A DNA stretch of 64,000 bases from Sphingomonas sp. BK345 (GTDB lineage Bacteria; Pseudomonadota; Alphaproteobacteria; Sphingomonadales; Sphingomonadaceae). The DNA is taken from the NCBI RefSeq assembly GCF_014193845.1, contig NZ_JACHZX010000001.1:310001-374000 (forward strand). Direction: 5' to 3'. The translations under genes were made by a program, and so were the position numbers. This document shows, one piece after another, positions 35,894 to 43,867 of this stretch. The notes beneath the pieces were generated by a model. The model was given only the letters and a program-made list of their open reading frames with translations, was not told the origin of the DNA and did no database searches. Position 1 is the stretch's first letter, and the number at the start of each line of letters is the position of its first letter.

Positions 35894-36772
35894 TCAGAAG
35901 GCGGCGGTCAGCGAGACCACGACGGTGCTGCCGGCGATGGTGCCGGTGCCGTCCTTGCCCTTGCTGAAGCTCGGCCGCAGGTAGCTCGCCTCACGATCCG
36001 AGATGTCGGTATCGATGTAGCTCACGTTGAAGGTCAGGTTCTTGTACGTGGCGTCCGCCCCGAGCGACCAGTCCCAGTACGCCCCGGTCGGCGCCACCGC
36101 GGTGGCGTTGGGGCCGAGACCGTCCTGCCCCCAGCTATGGCCGATGTGTGCCTTGGCGGTGAGCGGCGTGCCCGCGAGCGCCAGCGCGCCGTCGCCCCAC
36201 AGGTAGAGGTTGTCGTCCTTGGCGCCGGGGTCCGTATAGACGACCGCCGCGGCGTCGGCGCCGGTGCGGTACCAGCGCCCGATCGCCTGCTGCTTCGGCG
36301 CATAGGCCGCGCCCGCGGTCAGCGTCGCCGCGCCGGCGGTGCCGCTCAGCTTGACATAGGGCTCGGCGAAGTCGGTCTTGTCCGCGCCGCCCGGGTACAT
36401 GTACCAGGTCAGTCCGACGTCGAGCGTGCCATTGTCGGCGAGCTTTGCCTTGTAGCCACCGATCAGGTCGAGCTCCATGTTGGCGCCGCCGAAGGTGCCC
36501 CAGCCCGCCAGGTTCGACGCCCAGGTACCGACATACAGCCCGCTCTCGTGCGACACGGTGATGCCGCCCTGCACCGCCATCTCCTGATCGGACTGCGACA
36601 CGCCGCGGAAGCGGTAGTCCGAAGCGATTGAGGCAGAACCGCTGACCGTGATCGGTGACGCAGGCGCTGCAGTCTCGGTCGGCTCGGTCTTGTCCTCGAC
36701 CGTCGACTGCGCATGCGCGGCGAGCGGCATGCCGAGCACGGCAGCGAGCGAGGCCGCGAAGACGAACTTCAT
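35894..36772 (-). CDS. Gcw_chp/TorF-family outer-membrane porin
   Basis: A 292-residue outer-membrane protein. A signal peptide (MKFVFAASLAAVLGMPLAAHA) precedes the family opening strand SIASDYRFRGVSQSDQEMAVQGG, which is diagnostic, and the protein ends in a barrel with a terminal Phe (SLTAAF). The putative porin probably passes small solutes or ions. ATG 36772 follows AAGGGG. Only 13 bases separate it from the next small ORF and kdpF, so it leads the kdp operon and may supply potassium to the periplasm. Confidence 0.85.
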   Translation of the reverse strand: MKFVFAASLAAVLGMPLAAHAQSTVEDKTEPTETAAPASPITVSGSASIASDYRFRGVSQSDQEMAVQGGITVSHESGLYVGTWASNLAGWGTFGGANMELDLIGGYKAKLADNGTLDVGLTWYMYPGGADKTDFAEPYVKLSGTAGAATLTAGAAYAPKQQAIGRWYRTGADAAAVVYTDPGAKDDNLYLWGDGALALAGTPLTAKAHIGHSWGQDGLGPNATAVAPTGAYWDWSLGADATYKNLTFNVSYIDTDISDREASYLRPSFSKGKDGTGTIAGSTVVVSLTAAF

Positions 36773-36780
36773 TCTTGTTA

Positions 36781-36820
36781 CCCCTTGAAGGGGCACCATC
36801 ACGTGACGGTACCTTCAAGG
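36781..36820 (-). promoter_or_regulatory. Stem-loops over the porin ribosome-binding site
   Basis: CCTTGAAGG (36783-36791) and its exact reverse complement (36812-36820) can pair across a 20-base loop. Separately, 36781-36793 can fold on itself (CCCC/GGGG). Both would cover the AAGGGG ribosome-binding site of the porin, so the two folds compete. Confidence 0.4.
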
Positions 36821-36874
36821 ATCGCCGATTAGGCGCACCGATCGTAGCAATGCGAGATCGATTCCGGGAAAGAC

Positions 36875-36895
36875 CATATAGCTGGCATATAGCTG
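36875..36895 (-). promoter_or_regulatory. Tandem 10-base repeat, operator-like
   Basis: CATATAGCTG occurs twice, 11 bases apart (36875-36884, 36886-36895), about 105 bases upstream of the porin start. One-turn spacing is typical for OmpR-family regulators such as KdpE. Confidence 0.45.
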
Positions 36896-37150
36896 ACGCT
36901 TTTTCATCCGCCGCGTCGCCGCCTCTCCAGCGTTCAGCTATGGCGCCCAGTGGCTTGTCGCATTGATACCGCATGAATGTACCTGTGACATATCTGACGG
37001 CTGGTCAGTCTAAGTCGGTCGGTAAAGCATCCCGATGAAGTGAAGGCGGGACAACGACCGCGACAGTTGGCGAGGCGCGAACGGAGGCCTGATCGAAACC
37101 GTCAACCGTTCAACCCGCCCTGATGCCTAGGTCAATTTTGGGCTCTGAGC

Positions 37151-37624
37151 GTGCGGATGTCCATCTTGGCCGTGGGCTCGCCCATGAGACCCCAAACGTT
37201 GACGCAGACTGATCAGATCATCCAGAAATCCAGCTTGCAAACGGGGCGGGCCATACGTTCGTTCATACGTGTTCTGGAACTGCCATTAGATCGCCGCAGC
37301 TTGGACTCGTATGCCTGCGGCGATCGGCTGGAGTTCCTCCGTCGCGCTCGCCGCGATGATGCTGAAGCCGATCCCGTGGCTGGCCCAGGTTACCTGCTGA
37401 ACATCGCCATCGCGAGTCCTCGGGTGCTGGCTCTCGCATTCATTCCGGCGTTGGCGATCGGCGTTCTGGCGATCAATGCTGCGCTAGCGATGAACCTGCA
37501 GCCCCGGCCGGGCCAGGAGGGTATGGTGCTGCCGGGGCTCATCGGCACCGGGCTTCTTTTCCTCGTGGTTCAGCGCCTTCACTTCTGGCTCGTAGATAAG
37601 ACGCTGCGTCGGCGTGACAGCTAA
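37151..37624 (+). CDS. Hypothetical membrane protein (start uncertain)
   Basis: An open frame of up to 157 residues. The C-terminal ~80 look like a real two-helix membrane protein: VLALAFIPALAIGVLAINAAL, a short loop, VLPGLIGTGLLFLVV, then the basic end WLVDKTLRRRDS. The N-terminal half has irregular composition, with no ribosome-binding site at the first ATGs, so translation may begin at GTG 37375. No family is recognised. Confidence 0.4.
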   Translation: MRMSILAVGSPMRPQTLTQTDQIIQKSSLQTGRAIRSFIRVLELPLDRRSLDSYACGDRLEFLRRARRDDAEADPVAGPGYLLNIAIASPRVLALAFIPALAIGVLAINAALAMNLQPRPGQEGMVLPGLIGTGLLFLVVQRLHFWLVDKTLRRRDS

Positions 37625-37676
37625 CCCGTCTCGCGGCGAGTCGCCAACGCTCCCGGTCGGAGCTACCTTGAGCGTA

Positions 37677-37750
37677 TGACATTGGGCGCTTGCGGCCCCC
37701 TGCCCTCTCGTGCCGAGGACCCATCACCGATTACTTAGGGTCACCTGCCG
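37677..37750 (+). repeat. Degenerate direct repeat, copy A
   Basis: Shares GGCGCTTGC, then GAGGACCC about 30 bases later, then an ACCG...ACT.AGG pattern with copy B at 38022-38095. The copies differ at many positions and by at least one small gap. Confidence 0.4.
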
Positions 37751-38021
37751 ACCAATCAACTCTGATTATCCGTTCATCTCGGCGTTCAACAAGGCGGGGC
37801 TCCCGCGCACTTGGCCGAACGACCTATCGACGGGTTTGCGGATGCCCGTTCGGGATCCGCCCCGAACCAGTCAATGGAGCGTTGGTCTACCAACTTTGCC
37901 TCGCTCGGGCGAGCTTAGAACCAAGTAGTCCGGTTGTGACGACGACACTGACGAAGCCCAATAGGATATTTCTTCAAAGGCTTGGCGTCCACAGTGCCCC
38001 TGCCAATCGGCAGGAAATGCC

Positions 38022-38095
38022 CGATGTTAGGCGCTTGCAGCCTCTTCTTCGTCGTTTCGAGGACCCTTTACCGGTCACTCAGGAGCGCCAGCCCA
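38022..38095 (+). repeat. Degenerate direct repeat, copy B
   Basis: The second, diverged copy of the stretch at 37677-37750, in the same orientation and about 345 bases downstream, with the same order of short matching blocks. Confidence 0.4.
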
Positions 38096-38178
38096 CATCC
38101 GAGCGTCAGAGGATCGTTTACATTCTGCCGTGAGAGGCCGGCCCGCACCGCCCGCGCCGATCGTCGCGTGATGGTCGT

Positions 38179-40671
38179 TCAAAGGGAGCGTGCGATAGTC
38201 AACGATGCCGTACGAGGCCGACTGGTATAGACCTGCCGCTCGCCGAAGGCGCTCGACTGGATGCGGGTGATGGCGTCTGCGTCAAACGCGTTGTCAATTC
38301 CAACCCGCAGCGACCAAGCACGTGACGACCATCGCGCGAACAGGTCCACGGTGACGCGCGATGGCGTGCGCTCGTGATAGGGGCTCGTCGCGTTGAAGGT
38401 TGATCGCGACGAACTCGCGGCGGCGACGGCAGCGCCGATCGCGAGCGTCGGCGATATGCGTGACAGACGCGTCTCACCGCTCAGCATGATCGTCATCGCG
38501 GGCATGTTCGGCATCCGGTCGCCGCGATGTCCAATGCCCTCGCTGGTACCCAGCAACGTATCGGCGGCGAGCCGCGCGTCGACCCAGGCGAGCGCCGCGG
38601 TGAACCGCGCCGGCCCCGCGGAGCGGCTCGCCAGCGCCTCGATGCCGTTTATGTCGACGCTCACCAGATTGGTGTTGTAGAGGAAGGCGCCGTTGACGCT
38701 GTTGGCGGCGACGATCGTGTCGTCCCAGTCGATATGAAAGGCGGCCAGCTCGGTGCCGAGACGCTGCGAGCGCACTCCGAGCTCGTAGTTCCAAAGGTGG
38801 TCGGCCTGGTACACGCGCTCGTCCGCGCTCAGTTCGGGCGTGATGTTGACGCCGCCGGGCCGGAAGCCCTCCGACACCACGAGCCGCGCCAGCGTGTCCG
38901 AGCCGATCCGCCAGTTGAGCGCGGCCTTGAGGTTGCTGCCGCCGGCGGCGCTGCGATAGCGCGCTCCCGACGCGATCCCGCCCGTTCCGGTCAGCAGGTT
39001 GGCCACAGGCACCGCGCCGTCGCCCGCTCGCACGTAGCGGAACAGCCGCGCGCCAGAGACCAGGGTGAGCGCGTCAGTGAGGTCACGCTCGACCTCGGCG
39101 AAGACCGCTTGCTGATCGAGGCTGGACTCGAGCGAGCGCAGGCCGGTGACGTCGAACGGCCGCAGCACGCCCCCCGTCGCAGCGTCGGCGCGTAGGGTAA
39201 AGCTGTCGACGCTCTCCCTGCGATGCTCCGCAAAGACGCCGAGCGTCCAGCGCCAAGACCCTGCCCCGCCGTCCGACACGCGCAACTCGCCGCTGGTGCT
39301 GCGCACCGTCATTGGCTGGTGCAGCAACGCGGGCGAGCGCGCGTCAACATAGGCGGCGAGCACCACCGGGTCGCACCCGATACCGTCCCCCGCCGCCGTG
39401 ACCCGGGCGCAGGCGGCGGGATCATAGCGCTGCCGCTCGATGACCTCGCTGAAGTCGAGCTCGCGCACGATCGTCCAGCGATAACGCGAGACAGTGGCGG
39501 TCACGCGCAGGCTGCGCGGCGACCATTGCAGCGTACCCGAAACGAGCGACAGCGCCGAGCGGCTGCGCGGCCGGGTCGCGACAGCGGCGCGGTCGCGGCC
39601 GTCCGCCGCCCGCCAAGCCCCAGCGTCGTCGATGCGCTGACGCTGGGCGAGCGCGATCAGGTCGAGGCGGATGTCATGCGCGGGGGTCCAGGTGAGCGTC
39701 AAGCGCTCGCTCTCTCGAGTCACCGCGTCGCCGTCGACATAGCCGAGCCGTGGGTTGTCGATCACGCCGCCGCTGCGCCGCCGTGCGATGACGCCGCGGG
39801 CGGCGAGCCGATCCTGCACCAGCGGGACATTGAGGATCGCGCTCGCGGCGCTGGTGGGGGCACCGCGCGCGGTGATTCCGCCCTCGACCGCGACCTCGGC
39901 CGTAATCGAGTCCGCCTCGGGGCGCCGGAACAGCGTGCGCAGGGTCCCGCCCATCGACGAGGCGCCGTACAGCGTACCCTGCGGCCCCTTGAGCAGCTCG
40001 ACCCGCTCGATGTCGACGAGGTCGACGTCTGGCGCCATCGCCGCCGGGTCCGCGCCGGTGCCGCCGGGCGCGCTCACCGGCGTCTCGCCGATGTAGACGC
40101 CGACGGTCCCCTCACCGGTGCCGCTCACCCCGCGGATCGCGAGGCGGCGCTGGAGCGGCCCGGTTGGGGTAACCGCCAGCTCGGGCAGCACTCTGGCGAG
40201 CGCCTGCTGGTCGGTGAGCCGGCGCGCCGCGATCGTCTCGGCGGACACCAGCACGAGGCTCGCGTTGGTGCCGCTCAGCAGCGTAGGGCGACGCAGCGCG
40301 GTGACCACCACGTCTGGGCCGGTCGCCGCGACGGGCGCCTGCGCCGCGTCCGGCACGACCACGAGCACGCCGGGTCCGACGCGACGCAGGCTCAGTCCGG
40401 TTCCGGCGAGCGCGCGCTCGAGCGCGAGCGGCAGCGGCATGCCGGGCGGCACCGCCGGCGATCGCCGTCCTTGCACCAGTCTAGGATCGAACAGAATCTG
40501 CTCGTCGCCTTGCGCCGCGAGCGCGGCGAGCGCCCGTTCGGTGCTGCCAGCGGGGATCGCCGGCGCACGTGCCGGCCCTTCGCCGCGCGCCGGCGACGCG
40601 CACACGGCGCCCAGCGCGATAGCGAGCACTACCGCGACCGTGCCGTCTGTCGCGCTACGCGTCGCCCCCAT
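38179..40671 (-). CDS. TonB-dependent receptor with STN signalling domain (FecA-type)
   Basis: An 830-residue outer-membrane receptor. A signal peptide is followed by a secretin/TonB N-terminal (STN) domain at about residues 38-110 (PAGSTERALAALAAQGDEQILFD to VVVPDAA, in parts). A plug follows with VVVTALRRPTLL and LLKGPQGTLYGASSMGG, then a barrel ending in SLTIARSL. The STN domain normally contacts an anti-sigma factor, and the divergent ECF sigma/FecR pair fits exactly. GGAGGGAA precedes ATG 40671. The ligand may be an iron chelate or another scarce compound; it cannot be told. Confidence 0.92.
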   Translation of the reverse strand: MGATRSATDGTVAVVLAIALGAVCASPARGEGPARAPAIPAGSTERALAALAAQGDEQILFDPRLVQGRRSPAVPPGMPLPLALERALAGTGLSLRRVGPGVLVVVPDAAQAPVAATGPDVVVTALRRPTLLSGTNASLVLVSAETIAARRLTDQQALARVLPELAVTPTGPLQRRLAIRGVSGTGEGTVGVYIGETPVSAPGGTGADPAAMAPDVDLVDIERVELLKGPQGTLYGASSMGGTLRTLFRRPEADSITAEVAVEGGITARGAPTSAASAILNVPLVQDRLAARGVIARRRSGGVIDNPRLGYVDGDAVTRESERLTLTWTPAHDIRLDLIALAQRQRIDDAGAWRAADGRDRAAVATRPRSRSALSLVSGTLQWSPRSLRVTATVSRYRWTIVRELDFSEVIERQRYDPAACARVTAAGDGIGCDPVVLAAYVDARSPALLHQPMTVRSTSGELRVSDGGAGSWRWTLGVFAEHRRESVDSFTLRADAATGGVLRPFDVTGLRSLESSLDQQAVFAEVERDLTDALTLVSGARLFRYVRAGDGAVPVANLLTGTGGIASGARYRSAAGGSNLKAALNWRIGSDTLARLVVSEGFRPGGVNITPELSADERVYQADHLWNYELGVRSQRLGTELAAFHIDWDDTIVAANSVNGAFLYNTNLVSVDINGIEALASRSAGPARFTAALAWVDARLAADTLLGTSEGIGHRGDRMPNMPAMTIMLSGETRLSRISPTLAIGAAVAAASSSRSTFNATSPYHERTPSRVTVDLFARWSSRAWSLRVGIDNAFDADAITRIQSSAFGERQVYTSRPRTASLTIARSL

Positions 40672-40844
40672 TGCTTCCCTCCGCGCCCGCGGCGCCCGTT
40701 ACACCTCCCGTTCACCTGCCGACCGGCGTGCCGCTTCGCGCGGCATCTGCGTTCTTGACGAACAGGTTACAACATGGTCGTCTCCGCATCACAACAGGGG
40801 ATGCACGACAGGCTTGGGTCACGATCGTCAGGGGGCGAGGATCG

Positions 40845-41360
40845 GTGCTGGGCGTTTATGCCAAACGGGCAAGGACCGCCGCGGTCGACGAGCTGGTCGC
40901 GCCGCTGCTGCCGGCGGTGCGCCGCTTTCTGATGAAGCGCGCGCGACCCGAGGACGTCGACGACCTGATGCAGGACGTGGCGATACGAATGCACGTCCGC
41001 GAGGGAGATCGAGAGATCGCCAACATGGAAGGCTATGTCTTCCAGGTGGCGCAGAGCGTGCTGACCGACCGCGCGCGCCGCGACAAGGTGCGCCAGCGCG
41101 GACAACATGTCACGCTCGAGGAAAATGACCATCCGGTTGAGGGACGCTCGCCCGAGCGCGTCCTACTCGGCAAGGAACGCTGGTCCCGGCTGATCGCGGC
41201 GGTAGGCGAGCTGCCGGAACGGACCCGGCAGGCTTTCGTGCTTCACCGCTTCGAGGAGATGAGCTACGCGGCCATCGCCCGACACATGGGAATATCGGTG
41301 AGCGCGGTGGAGAAGCACATCATGAAGGCGATCCGCGCCCTGGCCGCGGCGATAGACTGA
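40845..41360 (+). CDS. ECF sigma factor, FecI-like
   Basis: About 171 residues with the two helical regions of extracytoplasmic-function sigma factors: region 2 in DDLMQDVAIRMHV, and region 4 in RQAFVLHRFEEMSYAAIARHMGISVSAVEKHI. It would direct RNA polymerase to the divergent receptor promoter when released. GTG 40845 is chosen for its GGGGGCGAGG ribosome-binding site and the normal family length; upstream in-frame codons to 40671 lie in the divergent promoter region. Its stop overlaps the anti-sigma start by one base. Confidence 0.88.
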   Translation: MLGVYAKRARTAAVDELVAPLLPAVRRFLMKRARPEDVDDLMQDVAIRMHVREGDREIANMEGYVFQVAQSVLTDRARRDKVRQRGQHVTLEENDHPVEGRSPERVLLGKERWSRLIAAVGELPERTRQAFVLHRFEEMSYAAIARHMGISVSAVEKHIMKAIRALAAAID

Positions 41361-42343
41361 TGGCGCGCGGCGCCGGCAACGACCCCGCGGACGAGGCGGC
41401 CGCGCGCTACGCGCGTCTGCGAGCCGACGACGCGGACGACGCCGCACGCGCTACGCTGCGCGGATGGCGTGACGCGGACCCGGCGCATGCGTCGGCATGG
41501 CGCAAGATCGAGCGCGCCGATGCCGCGATCGACGCGCTGCGCGATAATCCCGCGTTTGCCGCGCTGCGCGACGCGGCACTGCGCCGGCCGCCGTCGCCCG
41601 CGCGGCGCTGGATGCCGTTCGCCGCTGCTGCCGCGATCGCGGGGACGATCGGCCTGGGTGCGACCGCGCTGCTGATCGCGCCGCGTCCAGCCCCACACCC
41701 CGGCGCGGCCGCACCCGCGACGCGTCTCGCCACCGGCATCGGCGAGCTCAGGACGGTACGGCTGGCCGACGGCACTCGGGTGACGCTCGACGCCGCCTCT
41801 GTCGCTCTGGTCTACCCGCGTGGCACGACGCGGCGCGTCGATCTTGTCGCGGGGCGCGCGCTGTTCGCGGTGGCTCGGGACCCGGCGCATCCCTTCGTCG
41901 TCGCCAGCGGCGCGAGCAGTGTGACCGCGCTCGGCACCCATTTCGCGGTGGAGCATCGCGCCGACGAGATGGTGGTGGCGCTCACCGAGGGATCGGTGCG
42001 GGTGCAGACTCCGGCGGGCGCGCGGGTGCTCGCGCCGGGCCAGGTGCTGAGGGCACGCGGCGCGGTGATCGCTCTCGCCGCGAACGGCGCGGCCGCGGCG
42101 ACCGATTGGCAGCGCGGCAGGCTCACCTTCTCCGCCGTCCCACTTGCCGCGGTGGCGGCGCAGCTCGCGCGCTACGACGCGCGGCGGATCGTCATCCGCG
42201 ACCCTGCGCTGGCGGCGCACCCGTTCAGCGGCTCCCTCCGCACGCGCGACGGCGCGCCGGCGCTGGTCGCCGCGCTCGAGGCCTATGGCGTGGCGCGGGT
42301 GAGCGCGCGCGACGCTGACTGGATCGAGCTCGCGCCGCGCTGA
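41360..42343 (+). CDS. FecR-family anti-sigma regulator
   Basis: A 327-residue inner-membrane protein. The N-terminal cytoplasmic domain has the DUF4880-type helix pattern (RGWRDADPAHASAWRKIERA). One membrane helix follows (about residues 84-106), then the periplasmic FecR domain with LADGTRVTLDAASVALVYPRG split over strands and VTALGTHFAVEH. A C-terminal STN-interacting part ends with WIELAPR. It holds the sigma factor until the receptor signals. Overlap TGATG with the sigma gene indicates coupling. Confidence 0.92.
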   Translation: MARGAGNDPADEAAARYARLRADDADDAARATLRGWRDADPAHASAWRKIERADAAIDALRDNPAFAALRDAALRRPPSPARRWMPFAAAAAIAGTIGLGATALLIAPRPAPHPGAAAPATRLATGIGELRTVRLADGTRVTLDAASVALVYPRGTTRRVDLVAGRALFAVARDPAHPFVVASGASSVTALGTHFAVEHRADEMVVALTEGSVRVQTPAGARVLAPGQVLRARGAVIALAANGAAAATDWQRGRLTFSAVPLAAVAAQLARYDARRIVIRDPALAAHPFSGSLRTRDGAPALVAALEAYGVARVSARDADWIELAPR

Positions 42344-42354
42344 TCGGGTGGCGT

Positions 42355-42378
42355 CCCCGCCCCAGGCGCGGGGCGGGG
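42355..42378. terminator. Bidirectional GC-rich hairpin
   Basis: CCCCGCCCC and GGGGCGGGG pair perfectly across a six-base loop in the 43-base gap between the anti-sigma gene (+) and the M20 amidohydrolase (-). It is well placed to end both transcripts. There is no T-run. Confidence 0.55.
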
Positions 42379-42386
42379 AGCGGCGC

Positions 42387-43850
42387 TCACTCCTCCGCGG
42401 TCTTGCGATAGTCGAGCGGCGGTTTGCGATCGCCCAGCATCGCTTTGTACTCGAACCCGGCGCCGCGCCGCCCGGCGAACTCCTTCTTCGCCGCCGCGAT
42501 CGTGGCGGGGTTGCGGTAGAGGTCGGCGGCGGCGAGTGCGAGCGTCTTGGCTGCCAGCACCGCCCCTTTGACGCCGATGCTGCTGCCCGCCGCGGCGGCG
42601 TTCTGCCAGCTGTGCCCCGCCGAGCCGGGGACGAAGGTGGCGGTGGACAAGCCCACCGTCGGCGTCACCCAGCTCACGTCGGACACGTCGGTCGAGCCGC
42701 CGAGTGCGTCGTCGACGATCGTCGCTCGCTGGATCTGGCCGACGCTCGCTAGCGGCGGCGCGCCCGGCGCCAGCGTCGTCTGGATTTGTTGCGCGAAGGC
42801 GGTCTCCTCCGGCGTCCAGCTGATCGCCCCGGCGGCGTGGAGCGAGCGGTCCATCACCGCCATCAGCGCCGCGTTCGGCAGGAGCGAGTAGACGCCGCCG
42901 GTCACCTCGACGTCGACCTTGGTCTGCGTGCCCATCGCGGCGCCGTCGGCGGCCTGCTTCACCCATGCCCAGACCGCCTTCACCACCGCGGGATCGACGT
43001 GGCGGACGTAGTAATAGACCTCGGCCTCGTCGGGCACCACGTTGGGGGCCTTGCCGCCCTTGGTGATGACATAGTGGATGCGCGTGCGATCGGGGATGTG
43101 CTCGCGCATGAGGTTGACCATCGCGTCCATCGCCTCGACGCCGTCGAGCGCGGAACGGCCCTTGTCTGGGTTGCCCGCGGCGTGCGCCGAGCGGCCGTGG
43201 AAGCGGAACTTGCCCGAGATATTCGCCATCGACGGGCCCTGCGCCGCCGAGTTGGTGTTGCCGGGGTGCCAGTGCAGCACCGTGTCGACGTCGCGGAACA
43301 GGCCATCGCGCACCATGTAGACCTTGCCCGATCCTCCCTCCTCCGCCGGCGTCCCGTAGACGCGCAGCTCGCCCGCAATCTTGTTCCTGACCATCCACTC
43401 CTTCACCGCGATCGCGGCATAGCTGGAGGCGGCACCGAACAGATTGTGCCCGCAGCCGTGCCCCGCCTCGCCGCCGAGCGAGGCACGCGTCGGCGACGCG
43501 GCCTGCGACAGCCCGGGCAGCGCGTCATATTCCGCCAGCACCCCGATCACCGGGCCGGCGCCGTTCTTGAACGAGGCGACGAAGGCGGTCGGCTCGCCGG
43601 CGACCCCCGGCGTCACCGTGAAGCCCGCCGCGGTAAGTCGCTGCTGCAGCAGCGCGGAGCTCTGCGCCTCCTGGTAGCCGACCTCGGCATATTTCCAGAT
43701 CTGTAGCGCGGTCTCGGACAGTGCCGGCGCGTCGCGTGTGACCGTGGCGAGGATCTGCCCGGTATCGGCGGCGCCGAGCTGCTGCGCGTCGGCGGGTGCC
43801 GCGGCGCCGGCCGACAGCGCGAGTGCGAGCGTGAAGGTCTTGATGGTCAT
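42387..43850 (-). CDS. M20-family amidohydrolase/peptidase (AbgB-like), exported
   Basis: A 487-residue metal-dependent amidohydrolase. A signal peptide ends near ADAQQ. Metal-site motifs are GHGCGHNLFG and GTPAEEGGSGK, and the dimerisation domain has HGRSAHAAGNPDKGRSAL. The closest pattern is the p-aminobenzoyl-glutamate hydrolase/AbgB branch, which cleaves amide bonds of small peptides or folate breakdown products. Its position after a large receptor and an M14 peptidase suggests processing of imported peptides in the periplasm. Confidence 0.9.
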   Translation of the reverse strand: MTIKTFTLALALSAGAAAPADAQQLGAADTGQILATVTRDAPALSETALQIWKYAEVGYQEAQSSALLQQRLTAAGFTVTPGVAGEPTAFVASFKNGAGPVIGVLAEYDALPGLSQAASPTRASLGGEAGHGCGHNLFGAASSYAAIAVKEWMVRNKIAGELRVYGTPAEEGGSGKVYMVRDGLFRDVDTVLHWHPGNTNSAAQGPSMANISGKFRFHGRSAHAAGNPDKGRSALDGVEAMDAMVNLMREHIPDRTRIHYVITKGGKAPNVVPDEAEVYYYVRHVDPAVVKAVWAWVKQAADGAAMGTQTKVDVEVTGGVYSLLPNAALMAVMDRSLHAAGAISWTPEETAFAQQIQTTLAPGAPPLASVGQIQRATIVDDALGGSTDVSDVSWVTPTVGLSTATFVPGSAGHSWQNAAAAGSSIGVKGAVLAAKTLALAAADLYRNPATIAAAKKEFAGRRGAGFEYKAMLGDRKPPLDYRKTAEE

Positions 43851-43867
43851 GGATGCTGCTCCCCTGA

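Larger units (their letters stand above)
36773..37150. other. Intergenic region, promoter side of the porin-kdp operon
   Basis: No gene is seen. It contains the leader hairpins at 36781-36820 and a tandem repeat CATATAGCTG (36875-36884 and 36886-36895, period 11). The local base composition is less GC-rich than the surroundings, as expected for a promoter. Confidence 0.6.
37625..38178. other. Non-coding region with a degenerate repeat
   Basis: No convincing gene is present. Two stretches resemble each other: one from about 37677 (GGCGCTTGC at 37685, GAGGACCC at 37715) and one from about 38020 (GGCGCTTGC at 38030, GAGGACCC at 38059). They may be old copies of an intergenic repeat. Base composition is lower in GC than the neighbouring genes. 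Confidence 0.45.
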
